Shown here in pieces: positions 7,392-16,199 of a stretch of 64,000 nt of DNA (positions within the stretch are counted from its first letter, which is position 1; each line of letters opens with the position of its first letter). Under the pieces are notes generated by a model that worked only from the letters and a program-made list of their open reading frames with translations, had not been told where the DNA came from and made no database searches. A program made the translations under genes and the position numbers. The stretch lies in NCBI GenBank assembly GCA_900317515.1, contig ONHA01000003.1:62001-126000 (forward strand), given 5' to 3'. This stretch comes from an uncultured Eubacteriales bacterium. Its GTDB lineage: Bacteria; Bacillota; Clostridia; Lachnospirales; Lachnospiraceae.

Positions 7392-8978
7392 TTACAGGTG
7401 ATCATCCGTATGCTTCTCCCGCATGAACCAGCTCCGAATAAAATACGTCGGCGTGCAGCTCCACGCATGGCAGTAGCTGTTGATCACGACGCCGCCCTCC
7501 CCGTAGGGCGAGCCCTTCGGATTCGCGGGATCCCAGGCCTCCCAGAAGGTGTCCGCGCCGGCCTCCATCATGCTGCCCCAGTAGTCCCGCATGTGGAGAA
7601 GCGCCTTCTCGCGGAGACCCGCGCGAAGCAGAGCCGCGATGTAGTAGTGGTGCATGTAGGGAGTCTTCATCGGGAAGCAGTCCATGAACTCCTCAGACCG
7701 CTCCATGAGGTCTTTCGCCTCCTCCGGGTAGAGGACATCCGCGAGCACGTTCCAGACCTGGGTGATGAGGGAAGCCTGGCCGCCCGAGACGAAGCACTTC
7801 CTCTCCTCGTCGTAGTAGTTCTTCCTCGCGCAGGCCTTGAGCCAGTCCAGCTTCTCCATGAGCCACTGGGCCTGGGACCAGTCATTTTTCCGGCGGGCCA
7901 GACGCCGCGCGTAGCGCATCGCGTAAATGAGAACCGCAACGCCGCCCGAGCGCTTGTCCATCCCCTCGCTCCAGTCAAGGAAGACGTTCGCCGCATCCTC
8001 CTCCGACATCCTGCCTTCCCGGTCGATGAGCCGGAGGCTCATCTCGATCTGCTGCATCGCGATATCGTAGAGGTCGTTTAACGTATCGACATCATCGGTC
8101 TGCTGCATGTACTCCTCGAGCGCGACCACGAACATCAGCGAATAATCGTAGAGCCAGGTGTCATCCGCCTCCGCTTTGGGCTTGATGAATACATTTGCGG
8201 AGACGCGCCCGTCCGGGAACCTGGTGCCGCCGAAGAGATAGAGGCAGCGCCTGACCAGGTTGTAGTTTCGGAACGTGCAGTAGTTCGCGAGCGCCTCGAG
8301 CCGAAGGTCTCCCATCCAGAGCCTGCGGTCCCGCTTCGGGCCGTCCTCGAACACCTCCTGCATGCAGTTTGCCAGCGTCCGGATCGAGATCTCGTCCATC
8401 CTCTTAAGGAAGGGATCCGCGATGTCCGCCGCTGCGAGCCGCCTGTAGTCCGCCGAGGTCTCCGTCAGGCATTCCGCGTGCCGGACGACCAGCTTGTATT
8501 TGACGGAGGTGTCCATGGTTGTTATTTTAAGATACCTGAACGCATGGCGGCGCGGGATCCGGATCCTCGCCGGCAGCACGTCCACATGGACATACTCCTC
8601 CTGGATCCAGCTCCTCGAGACCCAGCCGTTGTAGACGTCGGAGTTCTCGCAGACCTCCTCATAGGTCTCCGCAAATTTGAGCTTCAGGTAGGCCGGCGCG
8701 TCCGGATGGCTCCCCGTGTAGGAGAAATCCAGCGTGAGATACCCGACCATGTGATTGCCGAAATCGAGGCACAGGTTCTCGCCCTTGCCCATCGCGATGT
8801 GATGAACCTTGTGCAGAACGATCTCCTCGGCCTCGGAGCTGTAGCGCTCCTTGAGCGTGAAGCCTCCGACCGGCTCGTGGATCTCGTGGTGGAGCGTCGG
8901 CGTGAGCTGCTCCGCGATGTCCAGGAGCTTTGCGTTGTTCATCGGATGAAAATCTTCAATGATGCTGATTAAAGCCAT
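7392..8978 (-). CDS. Alpha-L-rhamnosidase-like (GH78-type) protein
   Basis: A 528-residue cytoplasmic protein: a beta-sandwich N-terminal half (about 30-170) followed by an (alpha/alpha)6 barrel (about 185-528). The stretch EDGPKRDRRLWMGD (211-224) corresponds to the GH78 active-site signature D-x-P-x-R-D-E-R, but an Arg stands where the family's Glu is usual, so substrate or mechanism may differ. The barrel's AWDP and SYCHAWSCTP segments near the end are also typical. GH78 enzymes release terminal rhamnose from plant glycans; this short form lacks the large extra domains of secreted members. Start ATG at 8978 follows AAGGAGG. It lies 37 bases downstream of the DUF1622 gene and may be co-transcribed with it. 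Confidence 0.75.
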   Translation of the reverse strand: MALISIIEDFHPMNNAKLLDIAEQLTPTLHHEIHEPVGGFTLKERYSSEAEEIVLHKVHHIAMGKGENLCLDFGNHMVGYLTLDFSYTGSHPDAPAYLKLKFAETYEEVCENSDVYNGWVSRSWIQEEYVHVDVLPARIRIPRRHAFRYLKITTMDTSVKYKLVVRHAECLTETSADYRRLAAADIADPFLKRMDEISIRTLANCMQEVFEDGPKRDRRLWMGDLRLEALANYCTFRNYNLVRRCLYLFGGTRFPDGRVSANVFIKPKAEADDTWLYDYSLMFVVALEEYMQQTDDVDTLNDLYDIAMQQIEMSLRLIDREGRMSEEDAANVFLDWSEGMDKRSGGVAVLIYAMRYARRLARRKNDWSQAQWLMEKLDWLKACARKNYYDEERKCFVSGGQASLITQVWNVLADVLYPEEAKDLMERSEEFMDCFPMKTPYMHHYYIAALLRAGLREKALLHMRDYWGSMMEAGADTFWEAWDPANPKGSPYGEGGVVINSYCHAWSCTPTYFIRSWFMREKHTDDHL

Positions 8979-9015
8979 GTAAGCCTCCTTGTATCAGTCA
9001 CTGTGAAATGTTCTC

Positions 9016-9360
9016 TCAGCTGTTCTTCGCCAGCATATCCTTCTTCTCGTTCTTGATTTCCCAATGAATCAGGAACGTCAGAACGCCGCGAAGGAGAATG
9101 ATCGCGCCGAGAATGACAAGCTCTGACCGCTCCCGCGCGAGAACGGTTCGGAGGACCTCGCCGCCCATCTTGAATTCGAGGGCGAGCGCGATGCCCTGAG
9201 CGAGGTCAAGACGCACGGATTCCTCCTTCTTGAGCCAGAGCAGGAAGCTCTTCACCGCCGTAAAGAGCAGCACGCAGACGCCGAACAGTTCCAGAAGAAC
9301 GATGCCGATCTCCACGATATAGGTAAGGATCGACTCCATCCCCTCAATAATCTGGGCCAT
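9016..9360 (-). CDS. DUF1622 family membrane protein
   Basis: A 114-residue protein with two or three membrane segments (about 10-33, 75-95) and the charged loop WLKKEESVRLDLAQGIALALEFKMGGEVLRT that marks the DUF1622 family. Function is unknown in the family. Start at 9360 was chosen over an in-frame ATG at 9456 because TAGGAGGT lies just upstream and the longer form would run through the terminator hairpin at 9416-9453. It is followed by the rhamnosidase-like gene after 37 bases. Confidence 0.8.
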   Translation of the reverse strand: MAQIIEGMESILTYIVEIGIVLLELFGVCVLLFTAVKSFLLWLKKEESVRLDLAQGIALALEFKMGGEVLRTVLARERSELVILGAIILLRGVLTFLIHWEIKNEKKDMLAKNS

Positions 9361-9415
9361 GGCACACCTCCTAAACGTATAATAAAAGAGTGTACTAAAT
9401 TTCCCGGCATAAAGC

Positions 9416-9453
9416 AAGAGGTCTCCTCCCATTTGCACAGGAGAAGACCTCTT
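9416..9453 (-). terminator. Terminator of the maltodextrin operon
   Basis: A 14-bp stem with one mismatch (AAGAGGTCTCCTCC against GGAGAAGACCTCTT) and a 10-base loop, 9 bases beyond the amylase stop codon. The T-tract on the minus strand is weak (TTGCTTTAT). Confidence 0.65.
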
Positions 9454-9461
9454 CATACAGC

Positions 9462-11210
9462 TTATTTCATAACCGCAATCCCGTATGCCGGAAGCGTAAG
9501 AACGTTATCCGTGACGGCCGCGTGCATATCCCCGGTCACAAGCTCCGCCGCGAGGGCTCCGTAACCTTCGACGGGCACCTCGCACGGCTCCTCACCGGAA
9601 TTGATGAAAATGAACACCTTATCGCACCCCTCGGCTTCCCTCGAGAAGACCGCAAGGCTACCGCTTGTGAGCGTCTCGTCCACGACCGTCCTCCCCTTCT
9701 TGATCGCCGGGAAGGCGCTCCGGATCCGCACCGCCTGCTTAACGTAGCTCAGGATCGATGACGGATCCTCCGCCTGCTCGTCGGCCGCCGGAAACTTCAT
9801 GGCAACCTTGTCCATCCCGGGCGGCCCGGCTGTGAGGAACGAAGCGTCCGTCCCGCTCTCATCCGCGGTCCAAAACATCGGAGCCCGCTTGTTCTCGTCC
9901 TTGCCGGACCCCTTCATGCCGAGCTCCTCGCCGTAGTAGATGAAGGCGTTCCCGCCCATCATGAGGTTCAGCCCCTCCGCAAACTTGGTCTTGGTCCCGT
10001 CATCGTAGGCGTAGTAGCCCGCGCTCCGCGCCATGTCGTGGTTGGTGTAGAAAGGAGCGTTGACGAAGTTTTCATTTTTCGAGGCGTAGAGGGCTTCCTC
10101 CTCCGCGAGCGATGAGGCGAAATAGTCCGCCCCGCGGGACCCCTTCACGACCTGGGCGATGATCCCGTCCGCGCCTGAGAACGCGAAATCAAAAAATGAA
10201 TCCACCCCGCTCCCGTAATAGTCCGCGTAGGTCTCCCGGCCGGCCCAGGCCTCACCCACGAGGTAGGCATCCGGCTTGATCGCCTTCACCGTGTCGTTGA
10301 ACCAGTCGAGGAAATCGATGCTCTTCATTTTCTCATCCGTGTAGTAGGAAGTCACCGCGTCGAGACGGAAGCCATCCACACCCTTGTCAAGCCAGAAAGA
10401 GACGATGTCCCGGATCTCCGCCCGCACATTGTCATTGTCGAGATTTAAGTCCGGCATGCCCTCCCAGAAGCGGGCCTCGTAGTACCACTCGCGGTTCGGG
10501 TCGTTCGAGTCCGTGAGGTTCAATTTCGCGAAGCCGTCCGCCGGCGTGTTCCGGAAATTGTAATAGCTGTAGCAAGGCTCGACCGACGTGTCGATGTCCT
10601 CGAACGGATGAAGCGTCCGCATGTACTCGAGCGCCTTTTTGAACCAGGAATGCTCCGTCGATGTGTGATTGAGCGCAAGATCGAGGATTACGGTCATTTC
10701 CCGCTCATGGCAGGCGCCGATGAGCCCCTCGAAGTCCGTCATGGTCCCGTAGACCGGATCGATCGAGCAGTAATCCGTGGCATCGTATTTGTGATAGGTC
10801 GGTGAAGGGAAGATCGGCATGAGCCAGATGCTGTCGCAGCCGAGATCGTCCGTCCGCTCCGGGACCCCGTCATTGATGTAGTCGAGCTTTTCGATGAGAC
10901 CCGCAAGGTCCCCGATGCCGTCGCCGGCAAGCGGTCCTTCCGAGGCATCGGCAAATGAATACACGAAGACCTCGTAGGTCGTCCGATAGTTGTCGTCGGA
11001 GGCGAGCGGCACAAGGTCCGAGCCGGTCATCGCCGATGCGGCCGGCTCTGCCGCCGCGGAGGATTCTGACGCCGAAGACTCCGATGAGACGGACGAATCC
11101 GCCGCCGGGCCGCTCTCGGTGCGCGCCCCGGTACATCCCGAAAGCAGCGCTGCCGTAAGCAGCGCTGCCACTGAAAATCTGAATATTTTTTTAACCTTTA
11201 ACTGCACCAC
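9462..11210 (-). CDS. GH13 alpha-amylase family lipoprotein
   Basis: A secreted, lipid-anchored glucanase of about 582 residues. A short basic n-region and hydrophobic helix end in the lipobox LLSGC, followed by a Ser/Ala-rich linker. The GH13 barrel shows all four conserved regions: DLALNHTS, DGFRLDAVTS (nucleophile Asp), LVGEAW (acid Glu) and TNHDMAR. It should cut starch or pullulan fragments outside the membrane and feed the MalEFG importer just upstream. The start is uncertain: I favour GTG at 11210, with GGAAGG 8 bases upstream, inside the end of malG, which would couple their translation. An in-frame ATG at 11228 is the alternative; the upstream extension to 11321 has no lipoprotein-like features and lies within malG. 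Confidence 0.9.
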   Translation of the reverse strand: MVQLKVKKIFRFSVAALLTAALLSGCTGARTESGPAADSSVSSESSASESSAAAEPAASAMTGSDLVPLASDDNYRTTYEVFVYSFADASEGPLAGDGIGDLAGLIEKLDYINDGVPERTDDLGCDSIWLMPIFPSPTYHKYDATDYCSIDPVYGTMTDFEGLIGACHEREMTVILDLALNHTSTEHSWFKKALEYMRTLHPFEDIDTSVEPCYSYYNFRNTPADGFAKLNLTDSNDPNREWYYEARFWEGMPDLNLDNDNVRAEIRDIVSFWLDKGVDGFRLDAVTSYYTDEKMKSIDFLDWFNDTVKAIKPDAYLVGEAWAGRETYADYYGSGVDSFFDFAFSGADGIIAQVVKGSRGADYFASSLAEEEALYASKNENFVNAPFYTNHDMARSAGYYAYDDGTKTKFAEGLNLMMGGNAFIYYGEELGMKGSGKDENKRAPMFWTADESGTDASFLTAGPPGMDKVAMKFPAADEQAEDPSSILSYVKQAVRIRSAFPAIKKGRTVVDETLTSGSLAVFSREAEGCDKVFIFINSGEEPCEVPVEGYGALAAELVTGDMHAAVTDNVLTLPAYGIAVMK

Positions 11211-12069
11211 CGGTGACACCTTCCACATAGTATTTCTGCAGGAAAATGAACAGAATCGTGACCGGGATCGCGACGAGCACGCCGCCCGCGCAGAACCTGG
11301 TGAAATAGCTCTGGTAGTCATTTGTCCAGACCCAGCGCTGCATCGCTACCGCCACGTTGTAGGACTTGTCATAGCCGAACGCGACATAGGAAGCGAACAC
11401 GTAATCGCACCACGGCGCCATGAAAGCGACCAGCGCGGTGTAGATGATGATCGGCTTCGCCATCGGGATCGTCAGGATGAAGAAGATCCTCGCGCGGGAG
11501 GCGCCGTCGATGCGGGCTGCCTCGTCGAGCGCCTTCGGGATCGTGTCAAAATAACCTTTGCAGACATAATAGCCCATGCCGGAGCTTGCTACCGAGATCA
11601 GGATGAGGCCGGGAACCGCGCCTGCCTGTGTCAGGCCGAACTGCTTTAAGAGGAAGTAGAGGCAGATCATGGTGAGGAAGCCCGGGAACATACCGAGGAT
11701 CAGCCAGAACCGCATCAGGAGCTCTCTGCCTTTAAAACGCATGCGGGAGAGCGCATAGCTCACGCAGAGGACGACGATCGTCTGCCCGATGGAGACGAAG
11801 ACCGCGATGATCAGGGTATTCTTATACCAGAGCAGGAAGTTGGTCTCGCCCGAGAACAGGAACCTGTAGTTGTCAAGCGAGAATGTCTTCGGGATGATAT
11901 AGTCGACCATTCCGCCGTACTCAACCGCAGGGTTGTAGGAGCGGAAGCTCTGCATGATGAGGCCGAAGAACGGGAACAGCCAGATGATGCTGATGACAAC
12001 GAGGAGCACGTAGGTCAGCCCGTTGCTGATTGCGCGATTTCTTTTCATGGAAGCTGTTTTATCATTCAT
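11191..12069 (-). CDS. malG: Maltodextrin ABC transporter permease MalG
   Basis: A 292-residue inner-membrane permease with six predicted helices and the ABC-permease loop EAARIDGASRARIFFILTIP that docks on the ATPase. It pairs with MalF to import maltose or maltodextrin. The ATG overlaps the malF stop codon (TAATG), so translation is coupled. It is followed by the amylase gene, whose start lies inside the malG end. No cognate ATPase (MalK/MsmX) is present in the operon; a shared ATPase elsewhere is probably used, as is common in Firmicutes. Confidence 0.92.
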   Translation of the reverse strand: MNDKTASMKRNRAISNGLTYVLLVVISIIWLFPFFGLIMQSFRSYNPAVEYGGMVDYIIPKTFSLDNYRFLFSGETNFLLWYKNTLIIAVFVSIGQTIVVLCVSYALSRMRFKGRELLMRFWLILGMFPGFLTMICLYFLLKQFGLTQAGAVPGLILISVASSGMGYYVCKGYFDTIPKALDEAARIDGASRARIFFILTIPMAKPIIIYTALVAFMAPWCDYVFASYVAFGYDKSYNVAVAMQRWVWTNDYQSYFTRFCAGGVLVAIPVTILFIFLQKYYVEGVTGGAVKG

Positions 12070-13451
12070 TACTGGAAGCCCTCCTCATCTTTGACGGACG
12101 GCAGGATATTGTAGACCGCAAGGGAAATAACCGCCGTGACAACGAAGACCATGATGCCGATGACCGCTGCCATCTTGTAGTTCGTATCGGTGACCGTCAT
12201 CTTGTAGAGCCAGGTGACCAGGAGGTCCGTACGCCCTGCATTTCCTACCAGATTCATCGACTGCGGCTGGCCTTTGGTCAGCAGGTAGATGACGTTGAAG
12301 TTGTTGAGGTTGCCCGTGAACTGCGTGAGCAGGAAGGGACCCGTGACGAACAGCATGTAGGGAAGCGTGATGCTCCTGAACATCTGGAACGGTGTCGCGC
12401 CGTCGATCCTGGCGCTCTCATAGAGATCCTCGGGGATATTCATGAGAAGACCGGTCGCAATCAGCATCATGTAAGGGATACCGATCCAGATATTGACGAC
12501 GATAATCGTGATTCGTGCGAGCATCGGGTCCGTCCAGAACGGGATCGCGGATTTGATCCAGCCCCACTTGAGCAGATAGCCGTTGATCAGGCCGTCATTG
12601 GTGAACATCTTGTAGACATAGAGGAGCGAGACAAACTGCGGAACCGCGATGGTGATAACCAGGATCGTACGCCACAGCTTTTTAAATTTAATGCCCTTCT
12701 TGTTGATCAGGATCGCGACCGCCATCCCGAGGAAGTAGTCAAGGAAGGTCGCGAAAAATGCCCAGACCATCGTCCAGCCGAGAACCGCGAAGAAGGTCGA
12801 GCCCATGCCGGAGCCGCCGAAATCGAAGATCTGCCGGAAGTTCTCGAAGCCGACCCAGGTGAAGAGGTTGGTCGGCGCCTGGTGATTTGCATCATAGTTG
12901 GTAAACGCGACGCAGATCATGAAGAGGATCGGGAGCACCGTGAAAATGAAGATCCCGGTCATCGGCAGCGCGAGCAGCGTCTTGTCGAAGTTGGAATCAA
13001 GAAGCGATGCCAGAACCTTTTTATTGGTCGGCAGCTGCTTGCCGGAGGCAAGTATCTGCTCTTCTTTCCGGTTCTCCGCGACGTTCAGGCGCCAGATGAG
13101 TATAAATGCCGCAATAATGATGATCGTGAGTAAGCCGAAGAGGAGGATCAGGAAGCTGTTATCGCCGTATACCGTCTTTCTTCCGACCTTCTCCGTCGCA
13201 ATTGTGCCAAGTGTAGAAAATTTAGAAAGATAGGTGCTGCCAAAGCTGCCCATATACCAGAAAAATGCTATCTCAAGGGCAAGAAATACGATTCCCTTGA
13301 CGATCTGGCCCCGGAGCAACGGCCCGAATCCGAAAATAATATAGGAGAGCTTCGTCTTGATATCGCCTTCCGCGAATGTCGTTCCGATCTCCTTGATGTT
13401 TGTCCCGACAGCGCCGAAAAATGCACCGACCGGATTTTTTTTCTCTGCCAT
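12069..13451 (-). CDS. malF: Maltodextrin ABC transporter permease MalF
   Basis: A 460-residue permease with the longer N-terminus typical of MalF: about 130 residues with extra hydrophobic segments before the core permease domain. The EAA loop is present as YESARIDGATPFQMFRSITL. ATG at 13451 is chosen over an upstream in-frame ATG at 13499, since GGAGGGG precedes it and the upstream codons lie in the intercistronic hairpin. It is the second gene of malE-malF-malG-amylase. Confidence 0.92.
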   Translation of the reverse strand: MAEKKNPVGAFFGAVGTNIKEIGTTFAEGDIKTKLSYIIFGFGPLLRGQIVKGIVFLALEIAFFWYMGSFGSTYLSKFSTLGTIATEKVGRKTVYGDNSFLILLFGLLTIIIIAAFILIWRLNVAENRKEEQILASGKQLPTNKKVLASLLDSNFDKTLLALPMTGIFIFTVLPILFMICVAFTNYDANHQAPTNLFTWVGFENFRQIFDFGGSGMGSTFFAVLGWTMVWAFFATFLDYFLGMAVAILINKKGIKFKKLWRTILVITIAVPQFVSLLYVYKMFTNDGLINGYLLKWGWIKSAIPFWTDPMLARITIIVVNIWIGIPYMMLIATGLLMNIPEDLYESARIDGATPFQMFRSITLPYMLFVTGPFLLTQFTGNLNNFNVIYLLTKGQPQSMNLVGNAGRTDLLVTWLYKMTVTDTNYKMAAVIGIMVFVVTAVISLAVYNILPSVKDEEGFQ

Positions 13452-13462
13452 TTTCCCCTCCG

Positions 13463-13499
13463 AAAAAAGCCGTGCCCGACAAGTAAATCTGCCGGGCAC
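13463..13499 (-). terminator. Intercistronic hairpin between malE and malF
   Basis: GTGCCCG (13472-13478) pairs with CGGGCAC (13493-13499). On the minus strand the stem is followed by GGCTTTTTTCGG, a terminator-like T-run, just before the malF ribosome binding site. Such leaky terminators or RNA stabilisers commonly raise binding-protein output above that of the permeases. Confidence 0.65.
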
Positions 13500-13539
13500 T
13501 GATTGTCATTCGATTCGATTGTTGCGATTCCTCTTACGA

Positions 13540-14847
13540 TCAGCCCGCGTAGGAGATGCAGGTATCCTGGAAGCTCTGGAGCGCTGCGTTAAGCTCATCG
13601 TCAGTGGAGGATGTGGTCAGCTCGCCGCTGATGATGGAGTCGCCGAGAGAAGTAGCCAGCGGCCAGTACTGGTCCGGATACTGTCCCTGCGGAACCGTGA
13701 AAGCAAGCTGCGCAGCCAGAGCGGAAAGAGCGACATCGGCTTTTACTACATCAGACTGCTGAGCCTCGAGGTTGGACGGACCCCAGCCGACCGCTTCATA
13801 ACGGGCAAGCTGAACTTCGCCGCTGGCGAGGTAAGCTGCAAGGGCGTCGCAGACAGCGAGCTTGTTCTCGTCAGCCTGCGGCTTTACGCCGAGGAGCTTG
13901 AAGCCGCCGAAGCCGCTCATCTGATAGGACTTGCCGTCGGAACCGGTGAAGGTCGGAAGCTTGGCGCAGGCGTAGTTGTCGCCGAAGAGATCCTGTGCCG
14001 CGCCGGAATCCCATGTGCCGTCAACGATAGCTGCGGCATTGGTGGCGTTGCCGACGGAAGAGCCGTTCTGGAAGGACGGGGATGCCTTGAGCTCGATCAT
14101 CTTCTTGAGCGCGACAAGGCCCTTGTCGGAGACATAGTCGATATTGCAGTTCGTGAATTTACCTGTATCATCCGTATCATAGGTAAGCTGGCAGCCGGTG
14201 CCGAAGAAGAACGCGGTGTTGTACCAGCCGCTGTTGATCTCCATGTAGAAGTTCTTGCCGGCAGCTTCGCAGTCGGCGATGATGCCTTCCAGCGTGGACG
14301 GATCCTTGACAACGCTCTTGTCATAGTACAGGAAATAGCCGTTGTCGGAAGTCAGCGGATAAGCATAGAGCGTATCGCCGACGGTCGCGGCGCCGACAGC
14401 ACCTGCGTCATTTCCGTTCTTGACGGCGTCGATGTTTTCCGGAGCAACCTCTTCGAGAGCGCCTGCGGAAACAAGACGCGCGATCTGGTCCTGCGCGAAG
14501 CCGTAGATATCGGCGCTTGCTTCAACGTCCGTGATGACGTTGCCGGCCGCGTCGCCTTCACCGACCGCCTCGACGGTCACGGTGTAGCCTGCGAACTGCG
14601 GATTGGCCTTCATGAACTCATCGACCTTGCCCTTGGTGAAATCGGTGATGTTGTCGGCGACCCAGATCTTGATCTCGCCTGTGCCGTAGTCCACATCTGC
14701 CGGAGTGGTCTCAGCCGGAGCAGTGCTCTCGGCTGTCTTGCTGTCCGTTGCCGGAGCCGCGCTCGAGGCCGCTCCACCGCCGCCGCACGCTGCAAGGGAT
14801 GCCGCCATTGCCGCGCTTAAAACAAAAGCAAAAATTTTCTTCTTCAT
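13540..14847 (-). CDS. malE: Maltodextrin-binding lipoprotein MalE
   Basis: A 435-residue extracellular solute-binding protein (family 1). The signal peptide ends in the lipobox LAAC, then a Gly/Ala/Ser linker. Typical MalE features follow: KIWVADN, an FFFGTGCQLTYD-like hinge, and VGWGPSNLEAQ near the end. It presents maltose or maltodextrin to MalFG. Start ATG at 14847 follows AAGGAGG. A promoter (14924-14953) and repressor-like dyads lie upstream, facing the divergent LacI-type gene. Confidence 0.93.
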   Translation of the reverse strand: MKKKIFAFVLSAAMAASLAACGGGGAASSAAPATDSKTAESTAPAETTPADVDYGTGEIKIWVADNITDFTKGKVDEFMKANPQFAGYTVTVEAVGEGDAAGNVITDVEASADIYGFAQDQIARLVSAGALEEVAPENIDAVKNGNDAGAVGAATVGDTLYAYPLTSDNGYFLYYDKSVVKDPSTLEGIIADCEAAGKNFYMEINSGWYNTAFFFGTGCQLTYDTDDTGKFTNCNIDYVSDKGLVALKKMIELKASPSFQNGSSVGNATNAAAIVDGTWDSGAAQDLFGDNYACAKLPTFTGSDGKSYQMSGFGGFKLLGVKPQADENKLAVCDALAAYLASGEVQLARYEAVGWGPSNLEAQQSDVVKADVALSALAAQLAFTVPQGQYPDQYWPLATSLGDSIISGELTTSSTDDELNAALQSFQDTCISYAG

Positions 14848-14881
14848 GACTTTCCTCCTTAATAATAGTTATGAAGTGTTT

Positions 14882-14902
14882 TGCGAAAGGTTTTCTTTCG
14901 CA
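14882..14902. promoter_or_regulatory. Dyad operator candidate in the malE leader
   Basis: A perfect inverted repeat, TGCGAAAG-gtttt-CTTTCGCA, lies just downstream of the predicted malE transcription start. Its position suits a repressor site for the divergent LacI-family protein, although the 5-base spacer is wider than in most LacI-type operators. Confidence 0.5.
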
Positions 14903-14916
14903 TGTTTTCGTTTATA
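14903..14916. promoter_or_regulatory. cre-like site upstream of malE
   Basis: On the minus strand TATAAACGAAAACA matches the catabolite-responsive consensus TGNAANCGNNNNCA except at the second base. It covers the predicted transcription start, where CcpA or a LacI-type repressor would block malE. Confidence 0.4.
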
Positions 14917-14923
14917 CAGTTAC

Positions 14924-14953
14924 AATGTACCGCATCTTTCTCCCCTTTGTCAA
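14924..14953 (-). promoter_or_regulatory. malE promoter
   Basis: On the minus strand a perfect -35 TTGACA (14948-14953) and -10 TACATT (14924-14929) are 18 bases apart. Confidence 0.7.
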
Positions 14954-15047
14954 CACATAAAGTGCAAAAGCTTGAATATTCAGCAATTTGCATAATTGTC
15001 AGGCAAAGATTTTAGAAGCTTGTTTTCGTATTTTTTCGTTCGAATCC

Positions 15048-15076
15048 TTGTATTTTTGATAGCCGACATGTATAAT
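15048..15076 (+). promoter_or_regulatory. Promoter of the LacI-type regulator gene
   Basis: TTGTAT (15048-15053) and a perfect TATAAT (15071-15076) are separated by 17 bases and lie 21 bases before the start codon, so the leader is very short. Confidence 0.65.
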
Positions 15077-15097
15077 CATAGGCAGGAGGGGATTGAT

Positions 15098-16183
15098 ATG
15101 GCTACTATGAAGGAAATTGCCGAGCGGCTCGGCGTATCCCTCGGCACGGTCTCCAAGGGGCTGAACGGCGGCCGGGACATCAGCGAAGAGCTCCGGCAGG
15201 ACATCTTAAACGCGGCGGTGGAACTCGGCTACACGAGCCGCCGTTCCAGAAAGAAGGACCAGCGCAAGCTGGCCGTTCTGATTGCAAATATGGACTTTGA
15301 GACGGAGGACTCCTTCGGCTACGAGATCGTCCTCGGCTTCCGGCAGGCGGCGTTCGCGACCGACTGGGCCGTGGATGTCCTGCCGATCGCCCGCGATTTT
15401 CAGCAGGCCCATCCTTTTGACGCCTTTATCAAGCAGGAGAAATGGAGCGGCGTCTTCCTCCTCGGCTTCTCCTTTGAGGATCCCTGGCTGACCGAGTGCA
15501 GGACCACCCAGGTGCCGGCCGTCCTTCTCGACAACGCGGTAAATGAAAACCCCCACGTCGCCGGCATCGGCACCGACTCGGACGAGGCCATGAACATGTC
15601 CGTAACCTGTCTCATGGAGCTTGGTCACGAGAAGATTGCATTTTTAAACGGTTCCGCCGGCTCCAGGATCTCCGACCACCGCATGGCCGCCTATCTTTCC
15701 GCCATGCACCGCCACCGCCTGCCGATCGAACCGAATCTCGCGGTCTACGGCTACTACGTCGCGGATGCGGCGAAATACCACGTTCCGGGCTTTCTTGACC
15801 GGGGCGCCACCGCGATCCTGTGCGGCAACGATTTAATCGCCTCCGGCGTGATCGAGTGCTGCAGGTCGCTCGGTTTCTCCGTCCCGGAGGATGTATCGGT
15901 CATCGGCTTCGATGATATTCCGCTTGCAGAGCAGCTCGCGCCGCCTCTTACGACGATCCGCCAGCCCCGCGCGGCCCTCGGCCGCTCCGGCTGCCACACG
16001 CTGCTCTCCATCATCGACCATGTCCCGGTGAGCCGGACCCTGCTTCGGCCCTCCCTGATCGTCCGCGGCTCCGTTGCCGCCGCAAGACCGAGGGTCGCAA
16101 AAAAGCAGGAAAATGACCGGGATTCCGTCGAGCGCGTCGCGCCGGAGCTCTACCGCATCTACGCGCACATGCCGATGTTCTGA
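15098..16183 (+). CDS. LacI family transcriptional regulator
   Basis: A 361-residue repressor. Residues 1-50 are the LacI helix-turn-helix and hinge (MATMKEIAERLGVSLGTVSKGLNGG), and residues 60-340 are a periplasmic-binding-protein-like sensor domain with the ending SVIGFDDIPLAEQLAPPLTTIRQP typical of the family. The ATG at 15098 follows GGAGGGG; an in-frame ATG at 14996 lies upstream of the promoter and is rejected. Divergent placement next to malE suggests that it is the maltose regulator. Oddly it shares its transcript with citXG, 16 bases downstream. Confidence 0.92.
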   Translation: MATMKEIAERLGVSLGTVSKGLNGGRDISEELRQDILNAAVELGYTSRRSRKKDQRKLAVLIANMDFETEDSFGYEIVLGFRQAAFATDWAVDVLPIARDFQQAHPFDAFIKQEKWSGVFLLGFSFEDPWLTECRTTQVPAVLLDNAVNENPHVAGIGTDSDEAMNMSVTCLMELGHEKIAFLNGSAGSRISDHRMAAYLSAMHRHRLPIEPNLAVYGYYVADAAKYHVPGFLDRGATAILCGNDLIASGVIECCRSLGFSVPEDVSVIGFDDIPLAEQLAPPLTTIRQPRAALGRSGCHTLLSIIDHVPVSRTLLRPSLIVRGSVAAARPRVAKKQENDRDSVERVAPELYRIYAHMPMF

Positions 16184-16199
16184 CCCTTAAGGAGACTGT

